In this document: positions 54,206 to 64,000 of the stretch, one piece after another | Numbering within the stretch: position 1 is the stretch's first letter | Layout: each line of letters opens with the position of its first letter | DNA from: Papio anubis | Lineage: Eukaryota; Chordata; Mammalia; Primates; Cercopithecidae | Assembly (NCBI RefSeq): GCF_008728515.1 | Contig: NC_044995.1 | Span: forward strand, 9,869,104-9,933,103 | DNA: 64,000 nt | Direction: 5' to 3' | Position numbers and translations under genes: made by a program | Notes under the pieces: generated by a model | Seen by the model: only the letters and a program-made list of their open reading frames with translations | Database searches by the model: none | Told to the model about the DNA's origin: nothing

Positions 54206-55400
54206 CTGGGCGCGTGGCTCAAGCCTGTAATCCCAAGTACTTTGGGAGGCCGAGGACCGGGCGGATCACGGCAGGTCAGGAGATTGAGACCATCCTGGCT
54301 AACACACGGTGAAACCCCGCTCTACTAAAAATACAAAAACTAGTCACAGGTGGCTGGCTGCCTCAGGTCCCAGCTACTTGGGAGGCTGGAGGCAGGAGAA
54401 TGGCGCAGAAACCCGGGAGGCGGAGTTTGCAGCAGTTTTGCAGATCCCGCCACGCACCAGTCTAAGTGACAGATGACCTCATTCTCAAAAAAAAAAAAAA
54501 AAAGAAAGGCTGGAGAAAGGCCTGGACATGTGGCTCACGCCTGTAATCCTGTTGGCCCCTGGGGAGGCAGGCGGGCTGGGATTCAAGGTCAGAGGATCGT
54601 GAGACCACGTGGAAACCCCATTTCTACTAAAAAATACAAAAAAAAAAATTAGCCGTGGATGCGGGAGGGGTAGTCCCAGCTACTTCAGGAGGCTGAGGCA
54701 GGAGGAATGGGCGTGGAACCCGGGAGGCTGCGGAGCTTGCAGTGAGCCGAGGATCGCGCGCTGCACTGCACTCCAGCCTGGCTTAAGGAGCCGCAGACTC
54801 CCCAACTCCAAAGCAAGGCTGGAGAGATGAAAGCCCAAGGCTCCCCTTTGGGCGGGTGTGGGTCACTTTAAGCAGGTAATAGACAGGGTCCTCTGAGGAC
54901 GATGGCAGCCTGGGAGCAAGACCCAGGATCTGGCCCACCCTGACTATCTTGGACTTCCTTGGTCTCTCAAGACTTGGTCCTCCTCTCAGGTGAGACCCGA
55001 CCTGGGGCTGCAGCCAGCCCCTTGAATCTTTGTTTGAGGGGCCATGGCCTCGTAAAGCTGTGGGCAGGTTTTGACACATGAGAAAGAATCGTTATCTCTG
55101 ACCGCCCCGCAAAATCTGGCTTCTTGGCGGCTTCCCGGGAATTCTTGCAACTCTGTGGTCTGCCGGTGAAGCCGTTTTACTTCTGGCTTTCCGCAAGCCA
55201 AGCTGCTAAAACAGGGGCTAAATTTTGCGCTGGTTTGTCTGCGAGACAACCGCGAGCCAATATAGTGAACTGGCTGCCGGGCGCGGTGGGCCTCAAGCCC
55301 GTAATCCCAGCATTCTTTAAGGCCGGTAGACGGGCAGATCACGAGGTCAGGAGATCGGCATCTATCCTGACTAACACGGAAACCCCTCGCCTCACCAGAA
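54206..55400 (+). mobile_element. Noisy Alus inside the provirus
   Basis: Copies at about 54206-54505 and 54520-54785, partial copy at 55277-55400. Confidence 0.72.
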
Positions 55401-56279
55401 TGAGACTAGTTCTAGGCACACCATCACCACTTTGACATGGCTTTATTCCAGGTCTTCAACAGAGTAAGTGTGCCCCTAATTCACATGCAGATCTTGCACC
55501 CCGGGTGGGTTAACTTAACTCTCTATAATTTCCTGCAAACCTTTCTTAGTTCTGGTAACCCGCATTTTACTTATAAGTTTTGATGACGGATGACTTTCCT
55601 TTTTTTTTTTGGAAACATTTTAACAGAGTTCCCAGCAGAGTGGCCATTGTGTGTCTGACCTATTTTCTCTCGAGACAAAACAAACATTCACACTACAAGT
55701 TGAAGGAAAAGGTCAGCCTCACTCATCTCATTCACACGAAATCAAAACCAAAACTAAAACCAAATGTTGCTAAAGGCACACCTGTTCGTTAAGCAATTTA
55801 AGCCAAGTCAAAATAAAGGCACTCCAATAAAGGCATGCCTGTTTATCAAGTCATTCAAGTCAAGTCAAAATAAAAACTAAAACCAAAGTATGAAGCAATT
55901 AATTCAAGTCAAATCAAAAACAAAAACCAAAGTGGCGGTACAGGCACGCCGTGGGTGATCAGGCCACGCTTCCACTCAAATGGAGTGGGCGAGTTCCAAA
56001 GACCAGTCTTACCAAGTTTCAGATGTCCGGACTTAAAGTGCCAGTTCCTTCCCGGTGTTCAGCCACTGCGTTGATCCTCCACGGGGGCCTGCTGTGCACT
56101 GCTCTGACGAGGCGGGCCACCGGGACAAATGCCTACCCTGGAGCGCTCTCAGCATCCGCGTCGCTCAAGCTGGCCAGAGTCCCCCGCAGGGATACTCTAC
56201 AGGGCCGGCATAAGCTGCCTAAGGGGCTGCCTCCACCGTCCTTTAATCATCTCGCTTCCCGGTCAGGGAACCAAGAAAT

Positions 56280-56905
56280 GTAGCAGGACCAGCCGTAGAC
56301 AAAACTCCTCAGACACCAGATTAAAGAAGGAAGAGGTTTTATATTCGGCCGGGAGTGTTGGCAGACTCGCGTCTTAAGAGCCGAGCTCCCTGAAAAAGAA
56401 ATTCTTGGCCTTTTTAAAGGCTTACAACTTTAAAGGGTCCACGTGAAAGGGTCGTGATAAATCGAGCAAGTGCCGCGGAAACGGTTGGGGCCACGCATCA
56501 GCTTTCAACAGAACAAAAGTTTTTACAATGCTTTTTCACAGTGTCTGAATTTACAGATAACACAAGTAGTTTAGGCCAGGTTGATGTTATTATTATTATT
56601 TTTGAGACTGAGTTCGGTTTGTCAGCTTCAGGCTGGGAGGCGCGTGTGTCGGATCTCAGCTCATCATGTTCGGCCCCGGTTCACGCTTATTCTCCTGCTC
56701 AGCCTCCCGAAAGTAGCTGGGACCACAGGCAGGAACCTCTGACTTGGTATTATTACTTTTTTTAACTCCTAGGGCCGGGTGGTGGTGCCAAGGTTGTCTG
56801 GCTATTTATCTTACTTTTGTTTCTTTCTCTCTTTCCTCCTGTCTTGTGAACGAGGCAAGGTCGGGGGAGGAGGGCAGCAGGAGTAGTGGTCTCCTTCCTT
56901 AGTAC
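56280..56905 (-). mobile_element. 5' LTR of the HERV-E-like provirus (LTR2-like)
   Basis: Minus-strand LTR ending CCTGCTACA at 56288-56280 directly before the primer-binding site. A poly(A)-signal/R-region block (TAAAACCTCTTCCTTCTTTA) lies at about 56324-56343. It is interrupted by an Alu fragment at about 56597-56735. The 5' edge is near 56905, where a MaLR LTR begins. Confidence 0.65.
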
Positions 56906-57022
56906 TAAATCATTCACGAGGGGTCCACCCCCAAGATCCAAACACCTTCCACCAAGTCCCGCCTCCAACACTGGGGATTCCATTTCAACATGAGATTTGG
57001 CGGGGACACAGATCCAAACTAT
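56880..57022 (-). mobile_element. MST/THE1-type MaLR LTR fragment
   Basis: Minus strand reads TAGTTTGGATCTGTGTCCCC, then CCAAATCTCATGTTGAAAT and GGAGGCGGGACTTGGTGG, typical of the 5' part of these LTRs. The HERV-E-like LTR abuts it, suggesting insertion into it. Confidence 0.7.
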
Positions 57023-57208
57023 AGTATCATCCTTCCCAGATAGTCAACCCAGGGAATCACAGAGATTAACACCAGCATCAAGCCTTGGAAGACACGGAGG
57101 GGTGGATGGGAGGGTGATTCCTAGAACATTATCCTTTGATTCACAAGATTAATCTGTGTGGGAGCTGATGGATCTTGGAAGACAGAAGTAAGAAATGGTG
57201 ATACCAGC

Positions 57209-57490
57209 CGGGCTTGGTGGCTCACGCCTGTAATCCCAGCACTTTGGGAGGCCGAGGTGAGCAGATCACGAGGTCAGGAGATCGAGACCATCCTGGCTAA
57301 CACGGTGAAACCCCCTCTCTACTAAAAATACAAAAAATTAGCCAGGTGTGGTGGGGGCGCCTGTTGTCCCAGCTACTCGGGAGGCTGAGGCAGGAGAATG
57401 GCGTGAACCCGGGAGGCGGAGCTTGCAGTGAGCCGAGATCGCACCACTGCACTCCAGCCTGGGCAACATAGGGAAACTCCCATCTCAAAA
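57209..57490 (+). mobile_element. AluY
   Basis: Clean full-length plus copy. Confidence 0.93.
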
Positions 57491-57884
57491 ATAAAAAAGA
57501 TGAAAAAAAGAAAAGAAAAGAAAATAAACAAAGAAAAGAAAGAAAAAAGAAAGGGTGATACCTTCGGGGGTGGCTGGCCTTCTCAGGGTAAGGTCTCTTC
57601 AGCAAATCAACACAGCCTCTGGCCCCTGGTATTCAGCAAGTGAACTGGAAAAGGCATTTTGCCTGTAGAAGTTAGCCTGAATGAAGAGTGTTCTTTACTC
57701 CAACAGTTTGATTCCCTTTAGACTGTCTGGGACCTCGGTCATCTTATCAACCCATAAGACATCACACTGTTCCCCCTCACTCCTGGGTAGCAATTTATCC
57801 TCACTGGGATGGATACTTATAGATGTTTATTCATTTCTCAGTAAGATTTGTTGAATGAATGAATGAATGAATGAATGATTTCTT

Positions 57885-58175
57885 TCTTTTTTTTTTTTTT
57901 TGAGACGTGAGTCTCGTTTGTGGCTATGAAAGGGCCGATCTCAGCTCACTGCAAAGCCTCCGCCTCCGGTTTATGCGGCCATTCTCCTGCCCTAGCCTCC
58001 TTGAGTAGCTGGGACTACAGGCGCCCCACCTCGCTAGTTTTTTGTATTTTTTAGTAGAGACGGCGTTTTCACCAGAAAGCATAGGCAGGGATGGTCTCAC
58101 CTCCTTGACTGTGGATCCACCCATCTCGGCCTCCCAAAGTGCTGGGATTACAGGCTTGAGCCACCGCGCCCGGCC
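57885..58175 (-). mobile_element. Alu with target duplication
   Basis: GAATGAATGATTTCTTT occurs on both sides (second copy at 58176-58192). The body is indel-rich. Confidence 0.88.
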
Positions 58176-58194
58176 GAATGAATGATTTCTTTAG

Positions 58195-58480
58195 CATGAG
58201 ATTGGAGTTCTTTCAGATCTGCTCTCTGCCCACCTCACCAGCCTCTTCTCCTATCTTTACTCCAGCTACCCAGATGTCTGTGAATGTTTTTCTTAGCACT
58301 CTAGGTTGATTCAAACCTCAGGGCCTTTGCACACACCGTTCCCTCTGCCTGGTAAAATCTTTCTCCACCAGCCAGGGCCTACTTCTCTTTCTACTTCTGG
58401 TTGACCCCAGATACAGTTGGCTATTCCCTCCTATGTTTGAAGTCAAACTAAACAAATCTCTTATTATAATACTCATCACA
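58195..58480 (+). mobile_element. L2-like LINE remnant
   Basis: Contains CAGGGCCTTTGCACACACCG and TTCCCTCTGCCTGGTAAAAT, typical of old L2 copies. Confidence 0.5.
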
Positions 58481-58745
58481 TTGTCTGTGGCTTTGCCTGT
58501 TTTTCCTTTCTTTTATTAGAGTGAAAGAAGCTTCTTCCAGGTAGAGACAAGTCTATTCATCTTAGGGGATATCAGGCTAACTCCACACCGAATGCTGATG
58601 AAACCTCAGGCAGTATCGCTTAATCTGAATCTGACTATGTGTGTCACGTTATCCAGGTCCACACTCGGGGATCTGGTCTGCGTTTTCATGTAAGCTTACT
58701 CCACTCTCACTTTCCCTGGACTCTCATCCGGGATTAGATTTTCTT

Positions 58746-59039
58746 TTTTTTTTTTTTTGAGACGGAGTCTCGCTCTGTCGCCCAGGCTGGAGTGCAGTGG
58801 CGCGATCTCGGCTCACTGCAAGCTCCGCCCCCCGGGTTCACGCCATTCTCCTGCCTCAGCCTCCCGAGTAGCTGGGACTACAGGCGCCCGCCACCACGCC
58901 CGGCTAGATTTTGTATTTTTTAGTAGAGACGGGGTTTCACGGTGTTAGCCAGGATGGTCTCGATCTCCTGACCTTGTGATCCGCCCGCCTCGGCCTCCCA
59001 AAGTGCTGGGATTACAGGCTTGAGCCACCGCGCCCGGCC
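58746..59039 (-). mobile_element. Near-consensus AluY, probably a recent insertion
   Basis: Almost no differences from AluY consensus. Flanked by TAGATTTTCTTT direct repeats. Confidence 0.93.
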
Positions 59040-59049
59040 TAGATTTTCT

Positions 59050-59356
59050 TTTTCTTTGAAATGGAATCTCGTTCTGTCACCCAGGCTGGAGTGCAGCGGC
59101 GTCATCTTGGCTCATTGCAACTTCTGCCTCGCTGCAACCTCTGCCTCCTGGGTTCAAGCGATTCTCCTGCCTTGGCCTCCCGAGTAGCTGGGATTACAGG
59201 CATGCGCCCGCACGCCCAGCTAATTTTTGTATTTTTAGTAGAGATGGAGTTTTGCCATGTTGGCTAGGCTGTTCTCGAACTCCTGACCTCATGTGATCCA
59301 CCGGCCTCAGCCTCCCAAAGTGCTGGGATTACAGGCATGAGCCACCACGCCCGGCC
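59050..59356 (-). mobile_element. Alu
   Basis: AluS-like, with a short internal duplication near TTGCAACTTCTGCCTCGCTG. Confidence 0.9.
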
Positions 59357-59369
59357 GCGATTAGATCTT

Positions 59370-60330
59370 TGATCTCATTTCAGGTGAACCAGTCCACACC
59401 CCTACCCGGGTTTTCCGGCTTGCTCGCTCCTCACGCTGTGTCCTGTGTTGCTCGTTTCCACCGAATCCAGCCCGTGTTTTCGCTCTTCCTGGCCTTGCGG
59501 GGTGCCAGGATGGAAAGATCCTGGAAGTGACAGGGGCCTGACTCATCATCTTGTAAGAGAGCTGGGGTCCTCCTAGCTCCATCCTCGCACCGAGGCCAGA
59601 AATGAGGAGCCAGGGCAGGGAGCCTCTTGGGGGTGGGCTGCCAACACCAGGGCAGGCAGGGAGTGGCGATTTTCACTTGTATCGTGGGGGGTGTCACGCA
59701 CAGAATCGGAACAGCCTGGACCGTGTCCTGAGGTCAGAGGTGGGGCCTGCCAGGACCTGCCCGGGGGCTACTGCCTGTCAATCAGTACCTCCCGGGGCCC
59801 TACGTTGACACCCAGGGCCTCCCACTCTCCACCCTCCGTCCTGCGTGAGGCACGTAGTGCTCACTGGGCGTCTGTGTAGTGGGTTGAAGGCTGGGGCTGG
59901 AATAAGGGCGTGGCGGCCGCAGGCTCCAGGGCACGACGGTCCTCCCTCTTCCACTTCTCAGCCCCATCTGGGGCTCCGTTCCTGCCGCCAAGGCTCCCTG
60001 GCGCTGTCCTTGGTGCTGACGCGGTTCTGGAAGTGCGGTTCCAGGGTGGCTGGTGCCGCTCCCGACGGAAAACCCCACCAATCCCACAAAGCGCAGACTC
60101 AGGAGAGAACACACCACACGTCTTTAGCGAATCTTACCAGCCCAGGGCCAGAGCGTCCTGCACCCCAGAGCAGCACTCGTGGTGGGAACACAGGCTGATG
60201 AAATCAACAGAAAAAGTGACTTGAGGGAGCTGGGGAAGGCGGGATGTCCCCTGGAAGGTCCCATGGAACAGAAAAACATATTTCTCCAGAGGGGATTCAC
60301 ATCACAACTTTGAGCCCGGAGTACAAACTA
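59370..60330. other. Unidentified GC-rich single-copy stretch
   Basis: About 1 kb without recognisable repeat. Open frames of about 100 codons occur on both strands but overlap each other and have no recognisable domain. A diverged LTR or other old element cannot be excluded. Confidence 0.4.
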
Positions 60331-60332
60331 TG

Positions 60333-60866
60333 GGCCGGGCGGGTGGGTTAAAATTTGAATCCCAGCACTTGGGATGCCGAGGCAGGTGGACCACTCTGAG
60401 GTCAGGGAGTTCAGACCAGCCTGGGCTTGGGCGATGGTGGAAACCCTGCCCCGCAATTAAAATAAGTGATTAGCTGGGTGATGGTGGCGCGTTCTGCAAT
60501 CCCAGCTACCGTGGGAGGCTGAGGCAGGAGAATTATTTTGGAACGCGGAGGCAGAGGGCGGAGCCGATGGTGCCACTGCACTCCCAGCCCAGGGGATAGG
60601 AGTAGACCTCATCTCAAAATGGGCAGAAACAAAAGGGCTGGGCGCCATGGCTCAAGCCTGTAATCCAAAGACTTTTGAAGGCCGTAGACGCATGGATCAG
60701 CACAGGGAGATCAGGACTGATCCTAAGCACACGGTGAAACCCTGTCTCTACTATGTAAATCCGACAGGCCTAGTCGGCTTGGGCGCCTGTAGCCCAGCAT
60801 GGGAGGGCTTTTGAGAATGAAGGAGGGGGCGGAAGCCAGTGGAGAAGACCCAGCCTTAAGGATAGA
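60333..60866 (+). mobile_element. Two noisy Alus
   Basis: Copies at about 60333-60630 and 60640-60866. Confidence 0.75.
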
Positions 60867-60867
60867 A

Positions 60868-61068
60868 AAGAAGAGCAAAAGAAGGAAGGAAGGAAGGAAG
60901 GAGGGGGAGGGAAGGAAGGAAGGAAGGAAGGAAGGAAGGAAGGAAGGGGAAGGAAGGAAAGAAAGAAAAGAAAGAAAGGAAGGAAGGAAGGAAGGAAAGA
61001 AAGAAAGAAAGAAAGAAAGAAAGCTATAAGAAAGAAAGAAAGAAAGAAAAAGAAAGAAAGAAAGACTA
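60868..61068. repeat. (GGAA)n/(GAAA)n tract
   Basis: Purine tract following a noisy Alu. Confidence 0.93.
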
Positions 61069-61144
61069 TGAGAAAATTCCATCCCCCAATTGTTCAGAAC
61101 CCAGGAATCTGGGCACTGTTGGGTTTTTCATAAAAACTGGTATA

Positions 61145-62337
61145 TTCGTTTGCTAGGGCTACTGCAACAAAGAGCATAGATCTCGTGGTGAATCTAAAAC
61201 AGCAGAGATTTGTTTTCTCACCATTCTGGAGGCTGGAGGTCCAGACAAGGTGGGTGGCTGGGACCCTCCTGAGGCCCTCTCTCCTTTGGTTTGCAGATGG
61301 CCACCTTCTCCCTTGTCCTCCATGTGTCTGTGCCCTAACCTCCTCTTCTAATAAGGACACCAGGCCATGGATGGCCCACCCGTAGTGATTCCTTTTACTT
61401 TTGAGACGGAGTCTCACATGGTCTTCTAGGCTGGAGTGCAGGGCGCCATCTCACCACCTGTAAGCCTCCACCTCCCGGTTCACCATTCTTTCCCCTGCCT
61501 CAGCCTCCCGAGTAGCTGGGACTACAGGCATGCACCCAATCAGCCTCCTCGCCACCTTTTTGTATTTTAGTAGGAGACGGGACTCTGTGGTCTTGATTCC
61601 CTGACCTGAGATCCGCCTTCGGCCTCCCAAGTGGCGGATTACAGGGCGGGAGCCACCGGCACCGGCTCTTGGAATATTTATTTTTGAGATGGAGTCTCGC
61701 TCTGTCGCCCAGGCTGGAGTGCAATGCCGTGATCTCGGCTCACTGCAACTTCTGCCTCCAGTATTCAAGAGATTCTCTTGCCTCAGCCTCCTGAGTAGCT
61801 GGGATTACAGGCACCCACCACCACACCCAGCTAACTTTTTTGTATTTTTAGTTGAGATGGGGTTTCACCATGGTGGCCAGGCTGGTCTTGAACTCTTGAC
61901 CTCAGGTGATCCACCCGCCTCAGCTTCTCAAAGTGCTGGGATTACAGGCGTGAGCCACTGCGCCTGGCCTAATTTTTGTATTTTTAAGTAGAGACAGGGT
62001 TTCACCATGTTGGCCAGGCTGGTCTTGAACTCCTAACCTCAAGCGATCCACCTGCCTCTGCCTCCCAAAGTGCTGGGATTACAAATGTCAGCCACCGTGC
62101 CCAGCCTGGCTTTTTTTTTTTTTTTTGGAGATGGGGTTCTCACCATGCTGCCTAGGTAGATTTCAAACTCCTGGGCTCAAGCGATCCATCTGCCTCACAA
62201 TCCCAAACTGACCTCATTTTCACTTAATCACTCCTTCAAAGACCCTATCTCCAAATACAATCACATTCTGAGGTACCAGAGGTTAGGACGCCAACTTACA
62301 AATTTTTGAAGGAGGATGTAGTTCAGTTCATAATAGC
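61145..62337 (-). mobile_element. MLT1-type MaLR LTR, split by Alus
   Basis: Plus strand ATTCGTTTGCTAGGGCTACT, AACAGCAGAGATTTGTTTTC and CTTCTAATAAGGACACCAGG to about 61383. It resumes at about 62205 with TCAAAGACCCTATCTCCAAA and ends AGTTCATAATAGCAG. Alus at 61398-62205 lie between the halves. Confidence 0.65.
61398..62205 (-). mobile_element. Alu group inside an MLT1 LTR
   Basis: Noisy copy 61398-61665, clean copy 61675-61970, half copies 61972-62106 and 62110-62205. Confidence 0.85.
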
Positions 62338-62407
62338 AGTGATGAGCTTTATGGCTTCTGAAAACGACATACTTCCCCAGGTGAATTCATCTCTTGGTGG
62401 TTTTGTT

Positions 62408-62985
62408 TGTTTGTTCTGAGACAAAGTCTCACTCTGTCTCCCAGGCTGCAGTGCAGTGGCATGATCTTGGCTCACTGTAACCTCCACCTCCCGGGTTCAA
62501 GCAATTATCCTGCCTCACCCTCCCGAGTAGCTGGGATTACTGGCACCCACCACCATGACCGGCTAATTTTTGTGTTTTCAGTAGAGATATATTGGCCAGG
62601 TTCAGTAGAGATATATATCGCCATATTGGCCAGTCTGGTCTGGAACTCCTGACCTCACTTGGTCTCCCAAAGTGGTTTTTTTTTTTTTTTGAGACAGGAC
62701 TCGCTCTATCACCCAGGCTGTAGTGCAGTGGTGCCATCTCAGCTCACTGCAAGCTCCACCTCCCAGGTTCACGCCATTCTCCTGCCTCAGCCTCCCAAGT
62801 AGCTGGAACTACAGGCCCCCTCCACCAGGCCCGGCTAATTTTTTGATTTTTTGTGTTTTTAGTAGAAACGGGGTTTCACCATGTTAGCCAGGATGGTCTC
62901 AATCTCCTGACCTCGTGGTCCTCCCGCCTCAGCCTCCCAAAGTGCTGGGATTACCGGCGTGAGCCACCACGCCTGGCCCCAAAGT
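62408..62985 (-). mobile_element. Two Alus
   Basis: Copies at 62408-62672 (with a small internal duplication of TTCAGTAGAGATATAT) and 62675-62983. Confidence 0.88.
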
Positions 62986-62989
62986 GCTT

Positions 62990-63974
62990 TCAAAGTCTTA
63001 ATTCAAAACTATGGCACAATCCCACCTCACTGCTCAGAACCCAGGGAGCACTGGGTTTGGTTAATTCCTTCTTCCACACCCAGAGTAAGTTTTCTCAGCT
63101 CCATTCCCCAAATGACGCTGACTTGGGGCAGGGGAAGAATGCTTTGGTAGCTCAGGGGAAAGGACTGTGGAGTTCCTGCCTTTCCCCTTCCAGGATCCAA
63201 GGGTGCTAGAGACCTTTCTGTGTTCCTGGTCAGAAGTGAGGAGGTAGAAAGACCAGGAGCCACAGCTCTTAGTCATCTCACAGGCAAGAAACATCCAACA
63301 GAGGCCAGCTTCTGTGGGGCACACTGGACCACATCATTTTTGCCAGTGTCCTGGAATAAGGAAGTGAAGGAAGGCAGACCGTGGGGCTCCTCCCTACCAT
63401 GCTCATCGGGGTACCCAGGTGAGGGGTGAAGTTGTCCTAAAGGCTTCCCAGAACTCACACACACGTGTCCCCACCTCTCCCTTCCTTGATCAGGTCTCCA
63501 TTTTAGGTATTTACTGCTCATCTTATGCTATTGTTAAAGTCGAAGCTGAGGGGTGAAACCACAGCAGAAAGCAAGGAACGCTCAACCCCAGATCACAGAG
63601 GAAGAGGTGGACAGAGAGCATGGTTCCGCCCATTTGCAGCCATTTCTGGGCCTCTAGGCTCTGGCGGCTCCTGGGATCGCTGTCCTCGGTGCTGAATACA
63701 CATTTGTTAGGGGCGCACCTGACAAGTTTGTCATTCTCAGGGAAAACCCAGTTTCTTGGTGCTGAGAAGAAACCATGGCACAGCCCTTCTCAGTTCTCCA
63801 GCAACCCTGGACTCTGCAGGAGAACAGAGAGACTCCCTACATTTGTTTCTATGAGAGAAGGGAAGGCTGGAGCAGGGAGTGGGGGAAATCTCTGCAGTCC
63901 TCTCGGAAAGCAAACCCTTCCACATCTGTGATCCCATGCGATTTAGCAGAGCCCTGGGTTAAAACTAGGCCATT
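62990..63974. other. Unidentified single-copy stretch
   Basis: No Alu, L1 or recognisable coding exon. Short open frames only. Could be a diverged LTR or intergenic DNA. Confidence 0.4.
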
Positions 63975-64000
63975 GCTGGGTGTGGTGGCTCACGCCTGTA
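63975..64000 (+). mobile_element. Alu head, cut by the window edge
   Basis: GCTGGGTGTGGTGGCTCACG at the right end. Confidence 0.85.

Larger units (their letters stand above)
52400..56279 (-). mobile_element. Internal part of a HERV-E-like provirus, decayed and interrupted
   Basis: Reads 5' to 3' on the minus strand from the primer-binding site beside the LTR toward 52.4 kb. The 18 bases TGGTTCCCTGACCGGGAA at about 56272-56255 complement the 3' end of tRNA-Glu, the primer used by HERV-E. Translated fragments in pol order are: possible reverse-transcriptase-region remnants at 54.8-55.3 kb, an RNase H-like segment (KAELIAL) near 53.95 kb, and an integrase-like segment (DFTEVPRAGGYRY) at 52.65-52.58 kb. 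Gag is largely missing, no env or 3' LTR is seen, and Alus at 53.14, 53.63, 54.21, 54.52 and 55.28 kb split it. Frames are broken throughout; no functional gene remains. This patch is also indel-rich. Confidence 0.7.

Noticed and set aside
59845..60224. Possible gene at 59.8-60.2 kb with 104-117 codon frames
   Set aside because: Frames on both strands overlap, none has a recognisable domain, and no splice structure or promoter was apparent.
49000..64000. TMEM86B, the next human gene on this side
   Set aside because: I looked for its conserved membrane segments and found none; it probably lies beyond the right edge.

Overview
This is a 64 kb piece of primate nuclear DNA. Three genes on the minus strand can be read exon by exon from their protein products: the first coding exons of DNAAF3 (496-1537), all of SYT5 (coding 9861-15377) and all of PTPRH (coding 18126-48605). 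The order matches human chromosome 19q13.42. Several Alu copies carry changes typical of Old World monkey AluYR elements: AAGCCTGTAATC at the head, GGCGTAAACC before the right arm and GAGATCCGGCC near the end. A HERV-E-like provirus is also present. I therefore infer a catarrhine, most likely an Old World monkey; the species cannot be fixed from the sequence alone.

Layout. 1-1537: DNAAF3 exons 3, 2 and 1 (read right to left), with a CpG-rich promoter to about 1960 holding CCAAT boxes and an RFX X-box. 1960-9470: Alu, L1 and MIR repeats with two microsatellites. 9470-16500: SYT5, with 3' UTR and poly(A) signal, eight coding exons, and a CpG island at 15.5-16.76 kb holding three perfect X-box motifs. 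16.5-17.6 kb: a short intergenic stretch with an old Alu. 17.6-48.64 kb: PTPRH, with the phosphatase exons at 18-25 kb, transmembrane exon at 30.7 kb, seven visible fibronectin-III exons at 35.4-47.2 kb and signal-peptide exon at 48.6 kb. A 977-base run of N lies inside its FN3 array. 48.7-64 kb: no recognisable cellular gene; it holds Alus, MIR and L2 remnants, a broken HERV-E-like provirus (52.4-56.9 kb), MaLR LTR fragments and two unidentified single-copy stretches.

The three genes are co-directional but not known to share a pathway. DNAAF3 is a cytoplasmic assembly factor for ciliary dynein arms. SYT5 is a calcium-sensing vesicle protein. PTPRH (SAP-1) is a receptor tyrosine phosphatase of gastrointestinal brush border. 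I saw no previously undescribed gene system. The most interesting signals are the X-box cluster at the SYT5 promoter, a 141-bp near-perfect inverted duplication in a PTPRH intron, the FN3-exon duplication with one domain apparently missing relative to human, and a poly-G run abutting a SYT5 splice acceptor where three conserved codons are absent.

Sequence quality is uneven. Patches at about 21.3-23.0, 44.3-46.3, 51.2-52.1, 53.1-56.8, 57.9-58.1, 60.3-60.9 and 61.4-61.7 kb show dense small indels even in young Alus, and probably contain uncorrected read errors. Comparisons with human proteins are from my knowledge of the families; no alignment was run. Repeat boundaries are read by eye and are good to roughly 5-20 bases.
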